A stretch of 32,949 nucleotides of DNA from DATFYI01 sp035315125 (GTDB lineage: Bacteria; Chloroflexota; Anaerolineae; Anaerolineales; Anaerolineaceae). Below are positions 15,900 to 22,645 of the stretch, piece by piece; position 1 is the stretch's first letter; each line of letters starts with the position of its first letter. Position numbers and translations under genes: made by a program. The notes under the pieces are model-generated. The model saw only the letters and a list, made by a program, of their open reading frames with translations, was not told where the DNA came from and did no database searches. The stretch lies in NCBI GenBank assembly GCA_035315125.1, contig DATFYI010000011.1:1-32949 (forward strand), given 5' to 3'.

Positions 15900-16655
15900 T
15901 CATTTTTCCTCCAGGATCTTGCTTGCCAGATTGGGATCATCCGTAAATATCCCATCTACCTGTAATCGAAAAAGACGGCGCATCTCCACTGGGTCGTTAA
16001 CCGTCCATACGTGCACGCGCCTCTTAATAGCATGCTGGCGGAGAATAAAAGCTCCGTCAACATCGCTATAATAAGGATGTACCATGACTGGAGCAACCAT
16101 ACGACCCACAAAACTGCGCGCCAAACTTCCGTGGGAGCCCTTCTCTGCTAAAATCCCAACCGGTATTTGCGGAAGCAACCCTCGAAGTCGGATCAAGTTA
16201 AGTGCGTTGAATGAAGAAAACATTACCCAATCTTCTAACTGATACCTGCGCACCAGCTCGCTTACGTGAATCGGTAGAGCATCCGTGGGAGTGGCATAAT
16301 TCGTAATTTCAATATTGATAAACAATTTCTTCCCAATTGAGGTAAAAACTTCATCAAGCGTAGGGATACGTTCCCCGGCAAATTCTGGCGAAAATCTACT
16401 GCCGGCATCCAATCGCTGCACTTCCGCCAGACTTAATTTGCCTACATCTCCCTGACCATTGGTTGTTCGATTTACAGTCTGGTCGTGCAATACCACTACC
16501 TTCCCATCCGCCGTCAATTTAACGTCCAGCTCAATTGCTTCAGCTCCATCTGCCAGCGCTCGATTAAAAGAAGCCAGGGTATTTTCAGGCGCCAGAGCAG
16601 ATACGCCTCGGTGGGCGAACAGGATAGGGCAATGCATTTGTGCGAGACGATTCAT
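15900..16655 (-). CDS. Glycerophosphodiester phosphodiesterase
   Basis: 251 residues, a single GDPD TIM barrel without signal peptide. It should split glycerophosphodiesters into glycerol-3-phosphate and an alcohol, in the cytosol (UgpQ-like). Active-site residues are visible: H15-R16 in AHRG, E24 in PENT, E42 and D44 in IELDVKLT, and H57 in VLHDQT; the end has VDGIFTDDP. The ATG overlaps the TGA of the AAA+ ATPase gene (ATGA, 16655-16652) and no Shine-Dalgarno sequence precedes it, so it is probably translated by coupled re-initiation. The GH3 gene follows. Phospholipid or teichoic-acid-like polymer breakdown would fit the envelope-related neighbour, but this is inference. Confidence 0.93.
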   Translation of the reverse strand: MNRLAQMHCPILFAHRGVSALAPENTLASFNRALADGAEAIELDVKLTADGKVVVLHDQTVNRTTNGQGDVGKLSLAEVQRLDAGSRFSPEFAGERIPTLDEVFTSIGKKLFINIEITNYATPTDALPIHVSELVRRYQLEDWVMFSSFNALNLIRLRGLLPQIPVGILAEKGSHGSLARSFVGRMVAPVMVHPYYSDVDGAFILRQHAIKRRVHVWTVNDPVEMRRLFRLQVDGIFTDDPNLASKILEEK

Positions 16656-17995
16656 AATTCAACAAAATAAGATGTGGCTGCCCGATCAATCATCTCACGC
16701 GTCATTGCAGGTTCTTCAGCCAGATAACGAGCAATATCCAAAATCTGATCGCATAGATCGCGCGGGTGAGAAGCCCGCAGCTTACGGTTTTGCTTAATGT
16801 ACCACTCTTGCAGCAAATAAGCTAAGCCCTGATCGCTATAAGTTACACCCTTCGAGGCAGCCACCCGCCTGAAGATCTCCCGGTAATCTTCGTAACTCGG
16901 ATCATCAATCTCGATCTTGTGTCTCAAGCGCCGCAAGAAAGCTTCATCCACCAGATCCTTGGGGGGTAAATTCGTGGAAAAGATTACCAATACGTCAAAG
17001 GGGATCTCAATCTTGCGTCCGGTGTGGAGTGTCAAATAGTCAATTCGGTTTTCCAATGGTACGATCCAGCGATTGAGCAAATCCCGTGGTCTGACTTGTT
17101 GGCGTCCGAAATCATCGATCAGAAGAATGCCGCCCTGGGCTTTTACCTGGAAAGGCGCTTCATAAAACTTATGGACATCATCGAAGACCAGGTCTAAACC
17201 GGCCAGAGTCAGCTCACCACCAACCATTACAAAAGGCCGACGAATGCGAACCCACCTTGGATCGCGGCGAGCGCCAGCGCGTAGAGATCCCGTTCCGGTT
17301 GGAGTTGCATCTTCCTCGGAAGCCAATACATGAGTAACATTGTCGTATAGTTTGATAACCTGGCCTTCCACATACATGGCATAAGGGATATACATGGTCT
17401 GGCTGAGAATCAAATTGCCAATCGCACGGGCCACACTGGTTTTACCATTCCCAGGCGGTCCATATAGAAATATTGACATACCTGAGTTGACAGCCGGTCC
17501 GAGTGTATGAAAAGTCTTCTCAGACAACACCAAAGTTGAAAGAACCTGACGCATAATCCGGTTGGTCACCTGCATACGGCCACGGCTTTGGCGGCGGCAG
17601 GCATCATTGTAGACCTGTAACGGCACAGGGGCAGGTCCGGCATATTGGCTACGTTCCAGGGCTTCACGGGCTCTCGCAATTCCTGCCCCAGTAATAGCAT
17701 ATTGGTAAGCGCCCTCACCAAGGCCCATCTGGGAAGAGCGTACCTCGATTAATTTTTCTCGCTTGAGCGCTTCAACTATCTGGTCCACAACACCAGTAAA
17801 AGGTAAAGCTACTTCTTCAGCAACCTTAAAACCGGTGAGGTAACCTTGAAAATACATGATCTTTAATACCAGATCTTGCAGCCAGAGAAAAGATAATCCC
17901 GTATCCTCAATTTTTGAAATGGGAGGTGGAACAAATGAGTTGCTTGTTCCAACTGCGGCTGCCGGTGCAGGCGGTCTGACGGACATACTGGTCAT
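16652..17995 (-). CDS. AAA+ ATPase with an N-terminal winged-helix-like domain
   Basis: 447 residues. About 1-28 is a flexible Pro/Ala-rich tail; 33-115 looks like a winged-helix domain (helices around MYFQGYLTGFKVAEEV and VDQIVEALKREKLIEV); the AAA+ core spans about 140-440 with Walker A GPPGNGKTS (K185), Walker B GGILLIDDFGRQ, a sensor-1 strand VIFSTN and arginines in FLRRLRHKIE. It has no protease, helicase or transposase domain. Related ATPases occur near pilus and secretion genes in several phyla, but nothing here shows such a link. The frame starts at an upstream TTG (18013), yet AGAGGG lies 6 bases before the ATG at 17993-17995, which is preferred. It leads an operon with the phosphodiesterase and GH3 genes. 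Confidence 0.88.
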   Translation of the reverse strand: MTSMSVRPPAPAAAVGTSNSFVPPPISKIEDTGLSFLWLQDLVLKIMYFQGYLTGFKVAEEVALPFTGVVDQIVEALKREKLIEVRSSQMGLGEGAYQYAITGAGIARAREALERSQYAGPAPVPLQVYNDACRRQSRGRMQVTNRIMRQVLSTLVLSEKTFHTLGPAVNSGMSIFLYGPPGNGKTSVARAIGNLILSQTMYIPYAMYVEGQVIKLYDNVTHVLASEEDATPTGTGSLRAGARRDPRWVRIRRPFVMVGGELTLAGLDLVFDDVHKFYEAPFQVKAQGGILLIDDFGRQQVRPRDLLNRWIVPLENRIDYLTLHTGRKIEIPFDVLVIFSTNLPPKDLVDEAFLRRLRHKIEIDDPSYEDYREIFRRVAASKGVTYSDQGLAYLLQEWYIKQNRKLRASHPRDLCDQILDIARYLAEEPAMTREMIDRAATSYFVEL

Positions 17996-18043
17996 GCGAT
18001 TCCCTCTGGTCAAAATTAATGAAATTTAACTCAACAATGTTAA

Positions 18044-18052
18044 ATTATAGCA
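18044..18052 (-). promoter_or_regulatory. Extended -10 of the AAA+ ATPase operon
   Basis: The minus strand reads TGCTATAAT, the same motif as at the glucokinase, aminotransferase and HNH genes. It predicts a start near 18037 and a leader of about 42 bases to the ATG at 17995. It is back to back with the glycosyltransferase promoter. Confidence 0.6.
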
Positions 18053-18075
18053 CTCTCCTAAATAAGCGCCTAACC

Positions 18076-18104
18076 TTGTATGAAATCATTCCTGCATTTA
18101 TAAT
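18076..18104 (+). promoter_or_regulatory. Glycosyltransferase promoter, leaderless layout
   Basis: TTGTAT and TATAAT are 17 bases apart. The -10 ends 9 bases before the ATG at 18114, leaving a leader of about 3 bases and no room for a Shine-Dalgarno sequence. Confidence 0.7.
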
Positions 18105-18113
18105 CACATTCTA

Positions 18114-18797
18114 ATGAGCGTATCAGTAATTATTCCAGCCTATAATGAAATTAATACTATTTCAGAAATCCTTAAGCGCGTAAACGCAACGGGGTTGGTC
18201 GATGAGATTGTTGTTGTGGATGACGGATCGAGCGATGGTACACGTGAATTTCTAGGAAATCTAAAAAGTGATAGTAAAGTCCGAGTAGTCCTGCATCCAC
18301 AAAATTTGGGGAAAGGTGCTGCTGTGCGCACAGGCATCCAGAATGCGACCGGCGATATTATCATCATTCAGGATGCTGATTTGGAATACGACCCGCGTGA
18401 TTATGCCGCGCTACTTAAACCCATTAATGAAGAAAATGCCGATGTGGTCTTTGGCTCGCGCTTTTTGGGGGGTGCCAGGCGGCCGATTCTATTCTGGAAC
18501 ATGGTCGCAAATAAAATCCTGACGATGGTAACCAATCTACTTTATAACAATATTCTAAGCGATATGGAAACGGGTTATAAAGTTTTCCGCCGAGATTGTG
18601 TTCAGGGGATTGAGTTTCACTCACGACGCTTTGATTTTGAGCCCGAATTTACTGCTAAAATGCTAAAACGTAAATTAAGGATTTTTGAAGTGCCAATTAC
18701 ATTTAACCCACGGGATTACTCTCAAGGCAAGAAAATCCACACTAAAGATGCTTTTATAGCCATGTGGGCGCTGGTGAAATATCGATTTGTTGACTGA
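18114..18797 (+). CDS. Family 2 glycosyltransferase (polyprenyl-phosphate mannosyl/glucosyl transferase-like)
   Basis: 227 residues, one GT-A domain without membrane helices. Nucleotide-sugar motifs: IIPAYNE at 6-12, VVDDGSSDGT from about 35, D87-A-D89 metal site followed by LEYDP, and a GSRFLGG segment; the catalytic region is DMETGYKVFRRD with FDFEPE. It resembles dolichol- or undecaprenyl-phosphate mannose/glucose synthases, which load a sugar on a lipid carrier at the inner membrane face. The sugar and carrier are not determinable here. ATG start without a Shine-Dalgarno sequence; the promoter -10 is 9 bases upstream. Its TGA directly abuts the recJ stop on the other strand, with no base between. 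Confidence 0.9.
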   Translation: MSVSVIIPAYNEINTISEILKRVNATGLVDEIVVVDDGSSDGTREFLGNLKSDSKVRVVLHPQNLGKGAAVRTGIQNATGDIIIIQDADLEYDPRDYAALLKPINEENADVVFGSRFLGGARRPILFWNMVANKILTMVTNLLYNNILSDMETGYKVFRRDCVQGIEFHSRRFDFEPEFTAKMLKRKLRIFEVPITFNPRDYSQGKKIHTKDAFIAMWALVKYRFVD

Positions 18798-20498
18798 TCA
18801 ATCCTGGCAGCCTGCCAGACGGATATCTTTTACATTGAGTTGCAGCGTATCTTTCCCCTGAAAACTGTTGCGTTCGTAGGTATAGAATAAATCCACATGC
18901 TCGGGTTTTTTCTCGGCCCAGGCGCCCTGGCGGAAAGCAATTGCGTCATACGTAATTCTGCCATCCGTAACAGTCATGCGCAAATGCTGGTTTTCATTCC
19001 CAACTGCTTTGCAGCGCACAATCTGCAAGTCACGGGAGATAAATTGGGCCTCTGGGTTCGCCAACCCAGTAGGTTCGAGCGCATCAATGTCTTTGAGTAA
19101 TTCGGGGCGCAGCTCGCGTAAGGGAATTTCCATATCGGCCTTTAACACTGGCCGTAAATCAAGTTCCCCCAATTCACGCCCGGCAATTTCTTTTAGCCTG
19201 GCCGTTAGCTCAGCTAAATTCCGATTATCTACAGTAAAACCGGCCGCCATCGCGTGTCCCCCGTGATGCATCAACAAACTCGTGCATTCATCCAATGCTT
19301 TCGTGATGTTAAACTCGGGGATACTCCGGCAAGAAGCACGCGTGTAGCCTTCTTCTTGCGCAGCCACCACCGATGGCCGATAATACGTCTCCGTCAAGCG
19401 TGAGGCCACCAAACCTACAATACCCATCTTGAATTCTGGCGAAACCGAAAACATCAGCAGCTCCGAATCTGCTATCGGCCCCTCGCGTTCAGCGATTTGC
19501 TGCATTAGTTGGGTTTGTTCCTGGCGTTTGTGGTTCTGGTTTTCTAAATTTTGCGCCAACAAACCGGATTCGTTTATATCCATTGAGATCAATAATCTGT
19601 ACGCATCCAGAGCTGATTCTAAGCGCCCAGCCGCGTTTAAGCGCGGCCCAAGCACAAAACCGATATCCCTGGCAGTGGCATTTTTGATATTAAGACCTGC
19701 TACCCCAGCCAGCGATATCAGTCCTTGGCGCATGCCAGCCCGCAGCTCTTTCAAACCGGCTCGTACTAATGATCGGTTTTCGCCAGTCATCGGAACGATA
19801 TCTGCCACGGTTCCGACCGCCACCAGGTCCAGCCAATCTTCAGCATGGATACCATCTGACGGGTATTTTTTCAAGTATGCTTCGGCAATTTTGAAGGCCA
19901 GGCCAACCCCGGCCAGATTTTTATCAGGATATTTATCGTTATCCTGTTTTGGACAAATGACAGAGATTGCGTCGGGCAGCCCGTTGAGCGGGTCATGGTG
20001 ATCGCTGATGATTAGATCCAGCCCGATTTTTTTACAATAATCAGCCTCTTCCGGCGAGCGTATGCCACAATCAACCGTAACCACCAGTTTCACTCCGGCT
20101 TCGCAGAGAGTTTTCAAAGCCTCCTTGTTAACCCCATAACCCTCGTGAAAGCGGTTTGGAATATATTCACGTACATTTCCACCCAACCGACTTATAACCT
20201 GAACCAGCACTGCTGTAGCAGTGACACCATCCACATCATAATCACCGTATACTGCAATCGGTTCTGTCGTGCGTATCGCCAATGCAATGCGATCTATGGC
20301 AGCTTCCATGCCTGAAAGTTCAAACGGATCATAAACAGTGCCGTAAGCGTTCAAATAAGTTTCGGCTTGTTCTGAATTGGATATTCCACGGTTAAACAAC
20401 AACTTTCGCAGTACAGGTGAATAATCGTTTAATTTTTCGTCAATCTCCGCAGGGATCGGTTTTGCAATCAGCCAGCGCTTTTTAATCGGTAAAAGCAT
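18798..20498 (-). CDS. recJ: Single-stranded-DNA exonuclease RecJ
   Basis: 566 residues, normal length. RecJ degrades single-stranded DNA 5' to 3' in recombination, mismatch and base-excision repair. The DHH domain has YGDYDVDGVTATA (D86, D88, D90), VTVDCGI and SDHHD; the DHHA1 part has MGIVGLVASRLTE, the RSIP segment and GGHAMAAGFT; a C-terminal OB-like domain follows (about 450-566). All metal ligands are present. The frame is open upstream, but the start is set at ATG 20496-20498 because GGGAGG lies 8 bases before it. It lies 23 bases downstream of alr, so the two probably form an operon although their functions are unrelated. Confidence 0.96.
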   Translation of the reverse strand: MLLPIKKRWLIAKPIPAEIDEKLNDYSPVLRKLLFNRGISNSEQAETYLNAYGTVYDPFELSGMEAAIDRIALAIRTTEPIAVYGDYDVDGVTATAVLVQVISRLGGNVREYIPNRFHEGYGVNKEALKTLCEAGVKLVVTVDCGIRSPEEADYCKKIGLDLIISDHHDPLNGLPDAISVICPKQDNDKYPDKNLAGVGLAFKIAEAYLKKYPSDGIHAEDWLDLVAVGTVADIVPMTGENRSLVRAGLKELRAGMRQGLISLAGVAGLNIKNATARDIGFVLGPRLNAAGRLESALDAYRLLISMDINESGLLAQNLENQNHKRQEQTQLMQQIAEREGPIADSELLMFSVSPEFKMGIVGLVASRLTETYYRPSVVAAQEEGYTRASCRSIPEFNITKALDECTSLLMHHGGHAMAAGFTVDNRNLAELTARLKEIAGRELGELDLRPVLKADMEIPLRELRPELLKDIDALEPTGLANPEAQFISRDLQIVRCKAVGNENQHLRMTVTDGRITYDAIAFRQGAWAEKKPEHVDLFYTYERNSFQGKDTLQLNVKDIRLAGCQD

Positions 20499-20521
20499 AA
20501 AGATGTCCTCCCAAACTACCG

Positions 20522-21634
20522 TTATCGTATATAGAGGCGAGGCAACCTTGTGGCAAGTCCGCAAACCACCTCATAGTTATTTGACCCCCAGTTGCGCCCT
20601 AATTCCTCGGGAGTAATTTCTTCCTGCCCTTGCCGTCCAATGAAAACGATTTCATCACCAATCTTAGCATCTGGGAATTTATCAAGCTGGATCATACATT
20701 GATCCATGCACATTCCGCCCACCATATTCACCCTCTGACCGCGCACCAACGCATAGTTTCCTAGCCTGCGCCGCATTCCATCAGCATATCCAACTGCCAC
20801 TGTTCCAATCCGTTCTTCATTTTGAGTGACATATTGGTTGTTATATCCTACCCCGTAACCTTTCGGTAAATATTTAACCGAAACAATGTGTGATTTCCAG
20901 GTAAGCGCCCTGCGAAATCCATCTGGCAACGGAGCAAGATCGGATGGGTGTAATCCGTAAATGGCGATCCCACAGCGAACAATGTCGTAACGTGCTTTTG
21001 GAAAATAAAGGGCCGCGGCTGAATTAGCTGCATGCACCATGGCTGGTTTCAACCCAACAGAATCTAACCCTTCCAGTAACCCCTGAAAGCGCTCAATTTG
21101 CCAGTTTGTATCCGGTAAATCCGGTTCATCTGAGCAAGATAGTTGAGTGTAAATGCCATCAATAGACAAACCTTCTTCTGCGCTCAGCCGCCGGATCGAT
21201 TCGACCCCGTCTTCAGGGAAAAAACCCAATCTTCCCATTCCGCTGTCAATCTTTATGTGGACCGGAAGCCTTTGGTTAAAAAAGCGAGCCTGAGCAGCGT
21301 ATTCGCTTGCGAGCCCATGATCGTAAACAGTCAGCGTAACCTTACTGGCCAGTACCTCCGGAATACGCTCTGGCATGGTGTAGCCCATTACCAGAATATG
21401 ACATTTTACGCCGCCGCGCCGCAAATCCAGGGCCTCTTCCAGTCTGGCCACTCCCAACCAGGGAGCGCCGGCTGCTTCGGCAGCTTTACCAACTTGGAGC
21501 AATCCATGACCGTAGCCATTCGCCTTGACAATCGCCATCACCGCTCTGCCGGTGATCTTTTGGATTTGATGTATATTGTTCTGAATAGCTCTCAGGTCAA
21601 TTTCCAACCAGGTCGGGTAAGCTTCATTAATCAT
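20522..21634 (-). CDS. alr: Alanine racemase
   Basis: 370 residues, normal length. It converts L- to D-alanine with PLP for peptidoglycan. The PLP lysine is K37 in AIVKANGYGHG; HIKIDSGMGRLGF, a GYNNQYVT segment with the second catalytic Tyr and MCMDQCMIQLD are present. A longer frame begins at TTG 21670, but that TTG is part of the -35 (TTGCTC), so the start is ATG 21632-21634. No Shine-Dalgarno sequence precedes it; the -10 ends 7 bases upstream, so the message is probably leaderless. It leads alr-recJ and diverges from mtnP and the SEDS/transpeptidase fusion gene, another peptidoglycan gene. Confidence 0.96.
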   Translation of the reverse strand: MINEAYPTWLEIDLRAIQNNIHQIQKITGRAVMAIVKANGYGHGLLQVGKAAEAAGAPWLGVARLEEALDLRRGGVKCHILVMGYTMPERIPEVLASKVTLTVYDHGLASEYAAQARFFNQRLPVHIKIDSGMGRLGFFPEDGVESIRRLSAEEGLSIDGIYTQLSCSDEPDLPDTNWQIERFQGLLEGLDSVGLKPAMVHAANSAAALYFPKARYDIVRCGIAIYGLHPSDLAPLPDGFRRALTWKSHIVSVKYLPKGYGVGYNNQYVTQNEERIGTVAVGYADGMRRRLGNYALVRGQRVNMVGGMCMDQCMIQLDKFPDAKIGDEIVFIGRQGQEEITPEELGRNWGSNNYEVVCGLATRLPRLYIR

Positions 21635-21641
21635 AAGGAGT

Positions 21642-21670
21642 AGTATATCGCCGGTGATGTCTACGAGCAA
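21642..21670 (-). promoter_or_regulatory. alr promoter, leaderless layout
   Basis: On the minus strand TTGCTC and TATACT are 17 bases apart. The -10 ends 7 bases before the alr ATG, so the first transcribed base is about at the start codon. Confidence 0.7.
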
Positions 21671-21731
21671 GTAAATATCATCCTGGCATCCACATTTGCT
21701 TCATTATTTTATGGCAGAGCTTTCTCAAGTG

Positions 21732-21740
21732 TGCTATGAT
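21732..21740 (+). promoter_or_regulatory. Extended -10 of mtnP
   Basis: TGCTATGAT, one mismatch from the recurrent TGCTATAAT. It predicts a start near 21747 and a leader of about 29 bases that includes the Shine-Dalgarno AGAGGA (21763-21768). Confidence 0.5.
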
Positions 21741-21775
21741 TCTCTAATAAAAGACTTTTACAAGAGGATAATTGC

Positions 21776-22645
21776 ATGGCTGAAAAACCTGTTCTTGGCG
21801 TCATTGGTGGATCTGGTCTATATGACATTTCTGCCATCAAAGATTCACAAACCATCAATAGTGATACTCCTTTTGGAAAACCAAGCGCACCTATCGTTGT
21901 AGGCACACTTTCAGGCAAACGAGTGGCGTTCCTGGCTCGTCACGGCATTGGACACCATATATCGCCGAGCGAAGTGAATTACCGTGCCAATATTTATGCG
22001 TTTAAAGCTTTGGGTATCCGTCGGATTGTCAGCATTAGCGCCTGCGGCTCATTGCGAGAAGATTTTGCTCCTGGGCAAATCGTCATCCCGGACCAGTTAT
22101 TCGATTTTACCCGTAATCGGCCGCGTTCATTCTTTGGCGAAGGCCTGGTAGTTCACATCGGCTCGGCCAATCCTTTCTGCGAAGATCTTAGCGCCCAGCT
22201 AAAACGGGCAGTTGTTCAGGCCGGCGGCGTCTGTCATCAGGGTGGCACTTACATCACAATCGAAGGTCCACGTTTTTCTACAAAAAGCGAATCACAAACT
22301 TTCCGAGCCTGGAGTATGGATATCATCGGCATGACTGCTTCACCCGAAGCCTTTCTGGCGCGTGAGGCAGAGATTTGTTATGCTACTATGGCGCATGTCA
22401 CTGACTATGATGTCTGGCACGTCAACGAAGAACCGGTCAGTGTCGAGATGGTAGTTCGTACTCTACAAAAAAATACTGAGTTGGCCCAGCATGCAATTGC
22501 GATCTTGGCGGAACAACTGTCTGGGGAGACCGATTGCGATTGCGAGCATGCCCTGGCCAATGCCATTATTACACGACCAGACTGCATTCCAACAGATACC
22601 AAACAAAAATTAGGTCTATTGATAGATAAATATCTCACGCCGTGA
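21776..22645 (+). CDS. mtnP: S-methyl-5'-thioadenosine phosphorylase
   Basis: 289 residues. It splits methylthioadenosine with phosphate to adenine and methylthioribose-1-phosphate, recycling the by-product of polyamine synthesis. The N-terminus VIGGSGLYDI, the phosphate-binding ARHGIGH, the ACGSLRED strand, TIEGPRFST, and GMTASPEAFLAREAEICYA followed by VTDYDVW are those of the MTAP branch. A related purine nucleoside phosphorylase is the main alternative, and the boundary cannot be settled by eye. The ATG has AGAGGA 7 bases upstream. The stop overlaps the GTG start of the SEDS fusion gene (GTGA), so the two are translationally coupled. Confidence 0.9.
   Translation: MAEKPVLGVIGGSGLYDISAIKDSQTINSDTPFGKPSAPIVVGTLSGKRVAFLARHGIGHHISPSEVNYRANIYAFKALGIRRIVSISACGSLREDFAPGQIVIPDQLFDFTRNRPRSFFGEGLVVHIGSANPFCEDLSAQLKRAVVQAGGVCHQGGTYITIEGPRFSTKSESQTFRAWSMDIIGMTASPEAFLAREAEICYATMAHVTDYDVWHVNEEPVSVEMVVRTLQKNTELAQHAIAILAEQLSGETDCDCEHALANAIITRPDCIPTDTKQKLGLLIDKYLTP

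Noticed and set aside
21635..21670. Alanine racemase start at TTG 21670, adding 12 residues
   Set aside because: This TTG is the -35 element (TTGCTC) of a good promoter, and the ATG at 21634 gives the usual family N-terminus.
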